Source of the DNA: Acheta domesticus
Taxonomy: Eukaryota; Arthropoda; Insecta; Orthoptera; Gryllidae
DNA: 64,000 bases
Assembly: GCA_031308135.1 (NCBI GenBank)
Contig: JAHLJT010004567.1
Location: forward strand, 136,538,991-136,602,990
Direction of reading: 5' to 3'
Shown here: positions 41,211 through 53,628 of the stretch, in pieces
How the letters are laid out: every line of letters begins with the position of its first letter
Position numbering within the stretch: the first letter of the stretch is position 1
Translations under genes and position numbers: made by a program
The notes under the pieces: model-generated
Seen by the model: only the letters and a program-made list of their open reading frames with translations
Database searches by the model: none
Told to the model about the DNA's origin: nothing

Positions 41211-42686
41211 AGGGAGGGGGGTCATGACCCCCTCCCAAAAGTTGAACCGTCACAATTTTGTGAGAAACTCAAAGATATCTAAAAAAACTGAGAAACTGAT
41301 AACCTTTCCAGTGTCCTTTCAGAATCGGAACTGTCCGAGACATTTTTCAGATATTTTCAGACAATTCTAGAAATTTCTAAAAATTTAGCAGTGCTGAAAC
41401 TAATGAATTTAAATAGAAATTGGAATTTAATTTGTATAAAAACATACGTGTATTCAAGATCACTTTAAAAATATTTTTAGTACAAATAAATATATCTAAA
41501 CAAGTAACACATCTAAAGTCGGAATCAAGTACTATTAGTACACTGCGCGTTACTAGTGTTGCCAACTTAATGTGAATATTTGTCACTAATTGAACGAGAG
41601 AATTTGGGGCAAAATGGACGTCAACACATGGTCTCATCTTAAAAGTCACAACTGTTGTTTCAAGGGAATAGAACTAGCTAAACTTTGTAATAATAATGGT
41701 CTGTGTGTAAAATTTTCAACTATCTTGCTTTCAGGTGTTTGTTAGAATTCAGTTTCGATGTACAATTCAATTCAGTATCGGAACTCCTATGGAACTCAAT
41801 GTTTATTTAACCTAAAAATGCTTAATGTAATCAGTAACGGCGAACCTAATTTGATCATTGAAGTTTGGTGCCGGTTCTAGTTTTGTGAGAACGTAAGAAG
41901 CCGCTTTCAGCACAAGTTAAGGCTATCAACTGGGGTTAGTGGTAAAGATTTGTCCAAAAAAATTAGAGGATTTTAGTTTGGCTAATGTGCGAGGATAGGA
42001 TCTGACGCCTAAAATACAGTGGCGAAGCTAGAGTCATGCAGTTGGGTATTCTGAAAATCTAATATTACATTTTTTGTAAATTAGCTCCATTCATCGTTTT
42101 TTTATTCAACAAAAACGTCGATAATTTGTTATTTAAAGCTTTCGTTTCTGCATAGTTAATTTCCCATGGAATTTCTCACGAATGTCTTAACTCTTTAATG
42201 TAATCAAATTCCCTTCACATATGCTGTGCTATATAAAGGAACAGACTGAGTTGTATCAACCGAACCGTCTCTTGATATTTTTTTCTAGATCAATTTGTCT
42301 AACAAATATTACTACAAATACAAAACAACTGCAGGCATGTATTTCGCATTATAAATGTATACATTTGTCAGTTCATTTCGAGGTTGCTCACTGTCAAGGA
42401 ACGGATATTGTTTTATTAGGAAAAAACTTTTCTGAACGAAAGGACGCCTTGTAAGTGAAAAAGTGTTTTTTGTCAATAAATTCAATAAAATGAAAGTTTT
42501 CGAAATCTTGAAACCTGTAGTCCATCTGAGTCACTACTGTATCAATAATTTTAAAAGATACAATTTTTGTGCCTTTCAAATAAATCTCACCCCGAAAGTT
42601 CATTCATAGTCGTGTCTACTTTGATGCAGATTTCAATAGTCTCTTCATATCCAATACGATATATTACTACGTATTGCTACTATTTC
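41211..42686. other. Interior of the composite element, left side
   Basis: No gene seen. Includes CAGTGGCGAAGCT at 42017, a hAT-like end whose partner may be AGCTTCGCTACTG at 50109-50121, and a block at about 41967-42016 repeated directly at 50177-50222. Confidence 0.4.
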
Positions 42687-42687
42687 T

Positions 42688-42786
42688 GTCTCTACGGCGT
42701 ATTACTTGACTCGTGATTCCGCATTGTTGAGCAAAAACTGCATTTCGATATCGTAAACCGTTTAGAAGTTATGATCCTGGCGCATA
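42688..42786. repeat. Inverted dispersed repeat R3, left
   Basis: TCTCTACGGCGTATT, CGCATTGTTGAG, TTTCGATATCGTAAACCGTTT, then GAAGTTA...GGCGCA match the reverse complement of about 47360-47462. Confidence 0.7.
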
Positions 42787-43039
42787 TACTGCGATTTTTG
42801 TAGGAAGAGCTCTCAAGATAACTCAAATCCCATCTTCGCGATGGAATATGTCACGGCATTTCGTATCATTCACAGTCGTTCCGCTAGATTTCGCACGATC
42901 GCGACCGTATGAAGCAGTGCTTGCGATCATGCGGCTTCTACCGGCAAGACCGAGAAAAGACGCGAAATGCCGTGACATATTCCATCGCGAAGATGGGATT
43001 TGAGTTATCTTCAGAGCTCTTCCTACAAAAATCGCAGTA
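42787..43039. mobile_element. Palindromic TA-target MITE, copy B (253 bp)
   Basis: Same length and ends as copy A, flanked by TA (42785-42786, 43040-43041). It differs from copy A by a few substitutions (for example GATAACTCAAAT against GGCCACTCAAAT). Confidence 0.9.
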
Positions 43040-43924
43040 TAGTCAGTGGGACATTGTCTGCAACACTATATCTTTAGCTTCATTAATTGTTTTGTAAAGA
43101 AAACACCAACAAAAACCACACAAACGGCACACAAACAACCAGAGGCGTATGTAGGTATTCCGGCGCCCATGGCAAGCATGGAATTTGCGCCCCTATCAGG
43201 ATACTTCAAATTAGGGTTATTTGTTTTAGGGTGCTTGCACTAATGTCAATAAGATTCTGATTAATTTCAAAAAGTTTCATAAAAAATTATCTCAAAAATA
43301 ATTTACTGTTTTTAATTTACTTTTTTTTAATTTTAGGAATTGAGAAAATAAAGAGAAGATAACAATTCATGTTTATCAATATATATTTACATTCATTGTA
43401 AAATGAAATGACGAAAATGTTACTATTTTAAAAATATATTATCAACTTGTGAACATTTACAAAAACAAATTTATGAAAATGACTACATAAGCTAAAATGT
43501 AGGATAAGCTAAATAAGCACTTATAAGCTAAAATGTAGTCTCTTAATAAGAATACTTTATTACTTATACAAATAAGTTGAACAGTGGTTTTGGTAATATT
43601 TTTATTTATTTTCTTTCCATTCATCCCAACTATTCTCTAATTTATTTAATACATAATAACCCCTATTTTCAACTGGGATATCCCCCGCTACACTCCCCCT
43701 TTAATGCACACAGCAGTTTATTTACGCTATCAAACCTGAGGGAGATTGTTGCGAGCTACACAAAAGGTACCAAAGGTACATGAGATGGCACAGGGGACTC
43801 TATAGAACATGATGCACTATTTGTTTTAGTTTTGTCAAGAAATGTCATCAAAAACTTTCTATATTTCTTATCCTCTTGTTCTTCCAACTGAAGTCTTTTT
43901 CGACCAGCAGCACCAGATTCTTTT

Positions 43925-45300
43925 TACTTTCCCGTATACGTACGTATACACGGAGTGATATACGTAATATAGGGAAAGTTATGTAATGCTGCGCGAAAAA
44001 ATGGCCAATTTTCGGCGGAAAAAAATTAATTGCCGGGCCGTGAAAACGAATAAGTGGATAAAACCAGTTGCTAAATTAAGAAAAAAAATCCTCTATCTCG
44101 TGGTGTGGTCAAAATCCATGATTTGTTGCTTCTTTATACTTAAAAATCGATTGACGGCATTCCGTCCGTCTGTCCGTCTGTGGTCAACGCTAGCGCCTAA
44201 ACCGTTCGGTCGATTTTCTTCAAAATTGATATTCCCCAGTCGATCTGATTCTAGTCAAAGCTTTGTGATTTTGAAAAAGATTCTTTAAAATTTGGGGGTA
44301 CTTTATATGAAGCCCCCCGGGGATTTCCAACATTTTCTCAAAAACGGCTCCAAATTTTTTCTTTAAATTTCTTGTATGAATAGAGGAAAATACACTTTTT
44401 AACATGGCATAGGTCCGATTTTCACGTACAGCTCTGAATTTTCGAAAATTGTGAAAGTTTGAATTTTTTTCGGCGTCTTTCTCCAACTACAAAATTGAAG
44501 ATAGAGATTTTTTCTTCAAATAAAATTTGTTCTGCATATTGAGTTCTTTAATAAAGGTCATGTAAATGTTTTTCACAATTTTGGTAGTTTTCGTGCAATA
44601 TTGCGTGCAATATGTGCAATTTTAAAAAATTACAAAAACAAAATTTTCTCAAAACCGGCTCCAAATTTTTTCTTTAAACTTTTGGTAGGGATAGTGGTAA
44701 ATGTACTCTATCAATGACATAAAAGCCATTTTGGTCTATCGGTTGGTTTTTTCAAAAATTACAAAAATGTAAATTTTTTTACTTGTCTCTCACGTCGTTA
44801 ATATTGACATTATCGGCGATTTTTTTACATTATTATATTTACGAGTATATATGCTTTAAATAATGTCAAGTAAAGTTGCTCGAAAACACTACCGTTTTCT
44901 GTGAAAAGTAGCTCAAATTTCGGCATTTTCAGAAATGCTCAAACGTCATTTTCTCGTATATGGCTGCAATTTTTTTCTTGAAATTTTTGTAACGGATAGT
45001 GCTAATTACACTCATTAGTATAGCGTGAAGTTTATTTTGAGTTTTTTTTGTTTTTTTCAAAAATTATATAAATGTAAATTTTTTGAAAGATCTCTCACAT
45101 CTTTAATATGCACATTATCCGCAATTTGTAAAGATGATTATATTTGTGAGTGTAAGTGCTTCAAATAACTTCAAATAAAGTATTTTGAAAACTCAAAAAT
45201 TTTCTGTGAAAATGAGCTTCAAATTTCGCATTTTTAGTAGTGCTAAAACGCCATTTTCTCTTAAACGGCACATAATTTTTAAAAGAAAATTGCCATTTAC
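43925..45300. repeat. Repeat R1 with a 305-311-bp tandem array
   Basis: A full-length R1 start (GTATACGTACGTATAC, CTGTGGTCAACGCTAGCGCC) runs into four units starting TTTTCTC at 44333, 44644, 44949 and 45254 (spacings 311, 305, 305). The units decay toward the right. Confidence 0.8.
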
Positions 45301-48300
45301 GGCTAGGTTTTTGTGTTCTTTAATATTCTAAAATTACTGTTTCTGTTCTACCAATAGGAAACCGAAAAATTAAGAAAATGACAAAAAAATGTACTTTTGG
45401 CGATGATAGATGGTAGCTGGCAAGAAAGAGTATGTGGCAATTCCGAATAGCTAGCGAAGACCCAGGAAAATAGATGACGAATACGGAAAAGTCTGTGCCA
45501 TTCTGTTTCTGTTTTTTGACAAATAAATAAATAAAATAAATACGGTCATGCTTAATTTTTTCAAAATACGAGTAGTTTTTCTTTAATTTTGTGACAAACG
45601 TAATAGGCCGCTGTAAATTTACTGCGCTTCGGACAGCTGGATGCGTCGTAAATTAGAATGTGCAATTTTGTATATTATTTCTTTCTTCGTTTCTTACATT
45701 CGAACTTTGTTATAGACTTGCACATTAATATTTTAGAAATTGTTTATTTTGAAATATTTGAAATAAGTAAAAAGAATTAATAGCTCTCAGAATAGCGACA
45801 ATGCAGGGTCTACAACAATGGAATTCACTTTGCGCTCGCGAATATGTGAATTAGTGTCATTGTTGTGACCTAATGGAGCTGTATGAAAAGGAGTTATAAT
45901 TGTCTAATTTATGTTGATATTTGCAGGCAAATATTTAGTTTTACACCAAATGCTGTACCATTTGTAGTGAGTAGAGTATTTGTTGCATGGTTTTAAAATA
46001 CTCTTCCCTAATCATGGCCCAATGGAAGGCATTTCTATATTTCCAGGGTATCAGGCTTCTTTTTCCAATACAGGGTTACAAAACTTTTGCATTCTATTTT
46101 TGTGAAGTTGTAGAATTCACATAGTTCTGACAACACTGCAATGGAAAGAGTTCCAAGCGAAGATGTTAGTAGCGCATAAAGTGCAATATTACAGTACTAC
46201 TTAGCTGTTTCCTCCAATACGGGAAAGTAAGTGCTGTTGTAGCACCACTAGTTTGGTTTTGATGGAACGCTTCCTGGTGTACGTACTTATCACTGAAAAG
46301 TAGATACGTTTCATGATACAAGTTTAATGTTAATGGTCAACATTAAAGAAAAGTTTAATGTTTAACATGTGTACGTCGTCTTTGGAAAGTGTACAAACTA
46401 TTGGCACTATTCGTGTGGAAGTGACAAATTATGAGTAAATTATATCGCCTACATGGGTACATTTTTTGTCCATATAAAGTTTCTCCTCTGCAATGATTAA
46501 GAGTCCTCTAAAAAAACAAAAAAACAAAAAAAAAAAAAAAAAACTGGCAGGTCTAAACTTAATAATTCTTTTTTTCTGGAAGCTTTTCTATATTACATTT
46601 TAAGTCAAGCATTATTTTTCAAGAAGTATATTTAAAAATATTTCAATTATAATGTAATAACTTAGTGTAATATATTATACTCTCTTTATTAATCAAGAAA
46701 AAAATAGATCGCAATTGTCTTATTAGACCAAATCGTGTTTTTTCCCTAAAGCAACTGTAATGTTATAAATTTAATTTTCATTTCACAAAAATAAAATATT
46801 TTGAAAAATGTAATTAATAAATTGTTAATTCGCGTCGCGCCAAAATAAAAATTTACTTCTTTACATTTTAACCAATTTTTAAAATTGACAGTATTTTAAA
46901 GTAAATTTCGTTGTTGACAACTTGTAGAAAAGTGGCCGTGCTAACTTCATTTACGCACAGACCAACTGACAATGTTGTCAATATTTTCCAATTCAATAAG
47001 TTCGTTAATTTTTGTTCTAGACAACTCGTAATACCGATCAATAAATTTTTTATAAAATTATATTTTATTTCACGTGCACTTACTCCGGAGCTAAATTAAT
47101 CGATGTTTCAGTTACGGTGTAAACAAAAATGCAATTAAAACTTAATATCATGCACATCATTGTCGGATTCTTTTTTTCTCGTCTGCTAAATCAGATAGGG
47201 CCTAGCTGAACCGGCGTTGGTTGGAGAATAGTGTCTTCATACGAAAATGTTTGCCATATTTGTTCTATGACACAGCCGAGAGTTGAATGATTTCTTATTA
47301 TTTATTACTATTTCATATTTTTACTCTTTTTACTTCTGCCTTATACTGGTGCAGTATTCCACCAACTATGGGCCACCCCCGTAACTTCCAAACGGTTTAC
47401 GATATCGAAACGTAGTTTTGCCTCAACAATGTGGAACTACGGGGCAAGAAATACGTCGTAGAGATATTATTTAAATACTTTAATTTTCGAGAAAATTATT
47501 CGTCTTTGTGTTTATAAATGGAACTATACATTTTTCTCGTTAACAATCGATAGATCATAAAAAGAGGAATGCAATGATTACCATTTGTTAATGTTTTGAT
47601 TGTAGTAATGACTGTAAAACTAGTAATGACTTTCTAACATGTGATTTTTTTAATTAAATGGACAATAATTCCTGTAGCAACCCTCGCAACTACCAAAACA
47701 TTAAAATTTGGCAAATTTTACCAAAACATCGATTTATCGCTAAAGGATTTTCGATATCGATGAAAACATCTACAAAGAAACATGGATGTTTAAAACATCG
47801 ATGTTTTAAATACAGACTAATAAACTTGCAATTTTCCTATCGAATTTAAATTAAGTCAATTAAAGCCAGAAATAAAACAACAATTATCGTATACGTAGTT
47901 CTAGTGCTTACCTTCTATTAACAATGTTATTTTCTTTTGCGCATTCAGGTGTTTCTATATCAGAATTTACTTATTTCAGAACTACTGGAAATACACTCTG
48001 ACCCGGAATCTTCAAGACACTTCTGTGTCACTCTCACACAATGATTTCCTTTGCATGTTACACGCTATGAAACTTCTAGAAGGTGCTACTGGCAAACTTT
48101 CTTACATTCCCAATGAGAGCAGTATTTTCCACTAGTATTTTAATTATCCAAGTCTGTTGAACTGTATTACATTTCGCTTTTCATATTTTTTTTAAATTGC
48201 CAGTCTTAAATGATACTTTAGGAGAAACATTAGTCAGGATCTTGGAAAGTTTTTGCCACCATAATTATTGCAGAGAGAACCTTTTTGTTTTAAAAAATAT

Positions 48301-49130
48301 TACATGTGCCGATGGAACTAATTACACTGTCCATAAGTCGAAGATAAAAAAAATTGACATCTCAGATTCATGCAGCCGATAAAAATACTTTTACATATCC
48401 AACTAAGTCGATAACTCATTTTCCCACAAAAGTGAAGTTAAACCCCTTTAATTTAAGAAAGCGAAATGTCTTCACAAAAACAAACACTATCAAAAATAAA
48501 TTATTGACTTACCTACCCGACAATCTGGAATTAGCAGCTAAATTTCAGGAAGTTCTTCGCACTGAATAATGTGTTGCGTGTAGCACTCGCGATCGCACAC
48601 ACCAAATGAACGAATGAAAATATGAGAAAGACAGTATTGCCAGATAAACTCCAGCACTTCATCCCTCTATTTAGCGCTATGAAAACGACTAAATGAAAAA
48701 AAAAACACTCAAATAATTTGGTGATCAATGATGAACAGTTATAAGTTTACTTGTACATATTTTATTTATAAATATATGGTGAAAGATGTGCCTGTTTGGA
48801 AAGCAATGATTGGTCACACATCACATGTTACTGTGGCACTTCCCTGGATTGAGTGGAGTGAGTCTTGATTCACGACCTGTCAAAACGTCTGAGGGCCATT
48901 TCTAACACTACTATCGATTCCGGCGATGACACGCCTACCGATAACATACACGCGAGCAACTCCCAAACTTCCTCAGATTGCACAGGCGAAATTTGCAGGG
49001 TGATAAAGAGGATGACGCCAAACATCGATATTGCTTTATTAAAAAAACATTTGTTTTATTTTGTAAGCATTTTATACAATTAGCACATTTAATACAAAAA
49101 GATTTTATTTCATCTGTTGTGTAAAGTTTA
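45301..49130. other. Interior of the 6.1-kb hAT element, right side
   Basis: AT-rich with an A-run at about 46510-46543 and the R3 repeat at 47360-47462. Open frames around 48197-48569 and 48865-49234 show no domain that I know. Confidence 0.5.
47360..47462. repeat. Inverted dispersed repeat R3, right, empty MITE site
   Basis: Reverse complement of 42688-42786. Where copy B of the MITE sits, this copy reads GGCCCATAGTTGGTGG with a single TA. Confidence 0.65.
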
Positions 49131-50000
49131 ATTCCATAATTGAATAATAATTCATTCAAGTTTTTTTCATAACCGTCGACAGCTGAATAGCGCCCCTTGT
49201 GAGTGGCGCCCATGGCAGGAGCCATGCCTGCCATACCCTAGATACGCCTCTGCAAACAACTCTACTTTCCCACAACGTCAGGTGATGAGGTGAATTTGCC
49301 TGGTCGAGACGTGGGCGCGCATCGCTGTAGAAGTCCGTGTCTATCGAGAGCCTTGGCTCCAGGTGGGATCTCTGCCTAGTGAATGCAAGTGAAAGGAAGA
49401 TAGCGCACGTTCTCTTGTGCGCATGCGCCAGCCGGTGTCTATCCACTGGCCTCGCTCAACTACCAGCCCCAAAGAGGCTGCAGCCCTGATAATTCCCTTG
49501 CGTGTAAACGGAAAAAAAATGTCGAACCTATTAATTTTCTTCAAGATTCAGTAACAAAAATCTTATATATTATTTTCTCAAAGGGCTGTTTGGTCTTTTC
49601 AATAAATTGGGCGACATACGAAACCGATCTGTATAAAGAAGCAATGGATTGAAAAATCGTGTTTCTTTTCACCTGCACATGTGACATTCGTATTGAAAAA
49701 GGGCGTTAAAAATACCTAAATATTAAAAAAAGTAGTAATTCGGGATCTGTAATATCTGATTGCCGCGCGATCTATCGGAAGAAAATTACACTCGGACGGT
49801 GGCGGGAAATACAATCTCAAGCATTTTTGTTTGTTTCAATTTAGTGTAGATTGTGTAAGCACGTGAACGTGGTTTTCTACATTGAATAGAAATCTTGAAA
49901 TATGAGAGGTTAATTAGTGATCTTAGTGAGGTTAGGTCGTTTATAATGCTGGAATACAAAAAAAGAATTTAAGCAGAAAACAGTTAGGTTATTTGACTAA

Positions 50001-50021
50001 CCGTGCGATTTAATCGCACGG
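50001..50021. repeat. 21-bp perfect palindrome
   Basis: CCGTGCGATT, one T, AATCGCACGG. Confidence 0.9.
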
Positions 50022-50121
50022 GATCTCACTAGAATTGAAAAATGGCACACAACGACAGATTTTATTGAAAAATAATTTGGGTATTATAAGGCTCTCAGAT
50101 TACCCTTCAGCTTCGCTACTG

Positions 50122-51005
50122 CTGAAAGACCTTATTGGAATATTTTGATGATGCTGAGCCCGAATCCGGTGAGAGAATGTTAGTTCGGTTGATGAGCGAG
50201 GATAGTCTGACGCCTAAAATATCTTATTTGAATGTTTTGCTGTCATTGATTCCGAATCCTGTATCAAAAGGATCTCTTAGATGAACAGTGAACAATGATG
50301 TTACTTTATTTGGGTTTTAATTATACAAAGCACCTTAGCAATGCAAAAGGAATCATCAGTTATTCGTAATATATTAAATGTTGCATTAAATTAAATTATT
50401 AGTTGTTTGCATGTCTCAGTGTAGTTGTCTCTCGGTGTAGTACAAAAGGGCACTATAAACGAAAAAATGTAAAAATAAAAATAAAAATGAGAAAAATAAT
50501 TATGAGAAAAAATAAAAGTATAATTTAGTTTATTTATTTATTATATGCATGTGTTTATTAATTATAATAATTTATTAAAAATATAATTTCTTCACAAATT
50601 GTTTCATGTTGCATCATAAGAAAGTTATTTTTGCTAATTTGAACGTTATTGTTGACAACTTTATAAATTTTAATTTTTTAAAAATAAATGTACCGAATAA
50701 AATTGGCATATTTTTGTAGGAGGAATTCGAATCTGCAACAAAAATTGGAGGTTACTATTTAAAATTCCAAAGTTACACCTGCCTCACCTCCAGGGGATAG
50801 GGTGACGATCGTAACATTAGTAAGCTGATTGATATCTGATATGTGATTATGGGAATATTGAATTTCTGATGTATTTATAGTATATTAAAGTAAATCTTAT
50901 ATACGTATAACATACTTCAAATATACGTTATTACCTTCTGTACCCCCCCCCTTTCCGAAATAAATGCACTTGAGTCTTAACGTGACCACTCCCAAAAGAG
51001 AAGTC
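50122..51005. other. Interior of the composite element, right edge
   Basis: AT-rich. Contains the direct repeat block at 50177-50222 and a C-run at about 50944. No gene seen. Confidence 0.4.
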
Positions 51006-51027
51006 TGGATCCGCGCCTGACTGGGGG

Positions 51028-51112
51028 AAATCCCAGAGGTCACGGTCGTGCTAACTGTGGACTTCTTAGTTGGTTGGGGAGGGGGCGGGGGCGTCTTGAC
51101 CACATTACACTC
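51028..51112 (-). pseudogene. Old coding remnant, part 1
   Basis: Minus strand reads VVKTPPPPPQPTKKSTVSTT then VTSGISPS up to the transposon border. The frame continues as PTKRRGLEEV at 41185 downward if the inserted DNA and one target copy are removed. A stop lies just upstream. Unrecognised. Confidence 0.4.
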
Positions 51113-51467
51113 TCACATTTGCCAACTGTCCTGATCCAGAAAATGATTTAGAAGACTTGGGCTATTATTACTGACAAAGAACTCTTAACGCACGCGGCTG
51201 GTAATTGTTCTTTGTTGCCAGGTTTCACGTTTATTGTGTTTTGTTTTTTTTGCGGAAGTGCGTTTGTGTAAGGAAACATTGAGGTGAAGGTAAACATGAG
51301 GTAAGAATCATTGTGAATGAAAACTCCCATTGTCCTTTTGAAATGATTCTAAAACTATTTAGTTCTCAAGAACGCTAGAAGACATAGGAAAATCGATCTA
51401 TATTTAAATAATTACGTGTATTGGTCGTGTTTCAGTGTATATTTGTATACTATTGTCAGAGCAAGCA

Positions 51468-51750
51468 GTGGCTTAGCTTCAGTTGGTGTCACCCGGGGCG
51501 AAACTAAAGGTATTAATTGAAATTTAATTTTTAAGTAAATAATCTAAAACGAAGTATAACTAATTAACAAGTGCATGTTTTTATAAAAATATTATTTTTA
51601 AATAAATCATTAAAATATAATTTATAATAAATCATTAAAATATTATATAATCATTATATAATTCCAATTATAAATTTTTTTAATTGGTGTTACCTCTAAA
51701 ATGGTGTCACCCGGGGTGGACCCCCCCCTGCCCCCACCTAGCTACGCCAC
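51468..51750. mobile_element. Small DNA element with GTGGC.TAGCT ends
   Basis: Ends GTGGCTTAGCT and AGCTACGCCAC, with AAGCA on both sides (51463-51467, 51751-51755). GGTGTCACCCGGGG occurs near both ends in the same orientation. No coding. Confidence 0.5.
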
Positions 51751-51964
51751 AAGCAATGCAAAATTAGCAATAAGGAGGTACTAGTACGTACATCATAATA
51801 TGAAATTCATAAACATATAGTACGATATCGATTAGATACCGTAATTGGTAGGCTTTGTTTAATCCGTAAAATTCTGATCGCATCCCCATGCTTACAGAGC
51901 AGGAGACGCCACTGACTGAACCTGAAACTATTGAAAACGGCGAGGATTCCGCCGATCTGGCTAC

Positions 51965-52752
51965 CAGTGGCGTAGCGTGACTCACACGTTTGGGGATGCT
52001 CAACAATAACACACAAAATGTCACTATCAACTACTTCGTCTAACAGTCGAACGTAACACAAGGCAGATACACTGGGACTACTTCCACGATCTCGATTGCT
52101 TACGACGGTGTAGGCGCTTCCCACAAAATCCTCACAGCAGTCAGGGCTGCCGATGTCTTGAAAGCAAATTATACAATGGCTCAGCTTTAATTCTTATACG
52201 CGAATGGCAATAAGACCATTTGTTAATTTATACATTGCAGACTTAAATAATATGTAATCTATTTAAGAGATAATACAATTTCTTGGATATTAATTAAGAA
52301 ATAGTAGTCAGGCACTATTTCTACAGTTTGTACCCATGACCAAGCGGGGACTCCCGAGTGAGAGAGAGAGAAAGATAATTTACTGAACGCCTGAAGTGTG
52401 CTGCGCTCTCGTGCACAAACGAGCTTCTTTCCGCAGTAGACGCTCTGGACGCTAGCGTAAAGCAGTCGGGTTTCTCTGGGCCAGGGATGAAGAGGGGAGA
52501 GGGGGACCTCGCCATCTGCGCATGCGTCATTGCTCGTCGCAACCTGGCGGCAGACGCTGAAGTATTTTAGCTTCCAACCAATCAGAGGCCAGCTTCAACA
52601 GCCCGCCGAATTCAATCATAGGAAATCAATTTAAAATTAATACAAAACGTGTTTCGCTCAACAGACCACTTGTAAGATTATCAATACAGTATTTAAGGTT
52701 CTTATATACGGGGATGCTCAGCATCTCAGCGTCCCCTGACGCTACGCCACTG
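51965..52752. mobile_element. Non-autonomous hAT element, copy 3 (788 bp)
   Basis: Same family as 20533 and 23974. Perfect CTGGCTAC at 51957-51964 and 52753-52760. Confidence 0.93.
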
Positions 52753-52978
52753 CTGGCTACACTAATCGTGTCTTTCCTATAACTGTACGCGTCGCATCAT
52801 TAATAACGTAACAGTTCGGCGGGGCATCTCTGAATACAGAGATTAACAGGTTGTTTTTAAAATGTCGAAAAGGAGGACACTTTTTGAGGAAGGACAGAAC
52901 CTACAAAAGGACTGTCCTCCCTAAAGGATAACGATTGGCCACCTTGTAAGTATTTCGTCGCATCATTATAATGCATTG

Positions 52979-53144
52979 TTGTCTTATGGGTAGCAGGACA
53001 CATATCGTTTCTTCTATAAAAGCCACATTCAGTTATTATCCTTGATTATTTTGTCTTATTGTTGTCTTATGGGTAGCAGGACACATATCGTTTCTTCTAT
53101 AAAAGCCACATTCAGTTATTATCCTTGATTATTTTTTTAAATAT
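52979..53144. repeat. 83-bp tandem duplication
   Basis: GTCTTATGGGTAGCAGGACA starts at 52981 and again at 53064; about 80 bases are identical. It lies about 380-540 bp before the Seh1 start codon, so it may fall in the promoter region. Confidence 0.9.
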
Positions 53145-53517
53145 AATATTGTTATTCGTTTCATCTTACTTACGTATTTAAATTTCTTTGTGAATGAAAA
53201 TGCTATGCCACGAATTAATTCGTACCATGGTGTACTTACGCCCTTATAATACTCTCTGCTTACGTCATGATTCGTACTAGAAAATATTAAATCAAATATT
53301 CCCGCGTCAATTTAAGAACGCATCCTATTCAACAAGTGACAAACCATTTCAGTTGAAAAGCGTCGTAAATGTGAACAAGTGCCTGTCGAACCGCGTGGGA
53401 ATTTGTTGCTGGTGTCTGACTTGAATGTTTCATAGTGTGCTTAAACGTTGTTAGCGAATGATAGGCATATGTTTATTATTGCATTGTACATTTATATTAT
53501 AATATAAAATATTCAAA
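53145..53517 (+). promoter_or_regulatory. Upstream region and 5' UTR of Seh1
   Basis: No TATA box or clear initiator can be defended. The transcription start must lie before 53518. Confidence 0.3.
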
Positions 53518-53628
53518 ATGTTTGAAGCTCATAGCATTAATGTGGAACATAAAGACCTCATTCATGATGTAGCTTACGATTTTTATGGTTTACGGTTAGC
53601 AACATGTTCAAGTGACCAGTTTGTAAAA
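53518..53628 (+). CDS. Nup44A: Seh1 exon 1
   Basis: 37 codons, ends SSDQFVK; donor GTAAAT. Reading on without splicing gives a spurious longer frame. Confidence 0.93.

Larger units (their letters stand above)
43140..49252. mobile_element. hAT-type element with perfect 8-bp duplication (6.1 kb)
   Basis: Ends CAGAGGCGTATGTAGG and CCCTAGATACGCCTCTG are inverted repeats. CAAACAAC occurs directly outside both (43132-43139, 49253-49260). Subterminal GCGCCCATGGCA is shared by both ends. Inside are repeat R1 and R3 copies and AT-rich DNA; I could not recognise transposase domains. Confidence 0.85.
41197..51019. mobile_element. Composite DNA element with CAGGCGCGGATCCA ends
   Basis: CAGGCGCGGATCCA at 41197-41210 and its complement at 51006-51019. 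Flanks ACTGGTGA (41189-41196) and ACTGGGGG (51020-51027) agree at six of eight bases, consistent with an aged hAT duplication. The interior is mostly later insertions: the hAT at 43140-49252, a MITE at 42787, and repeats. Confidence 0.5.
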
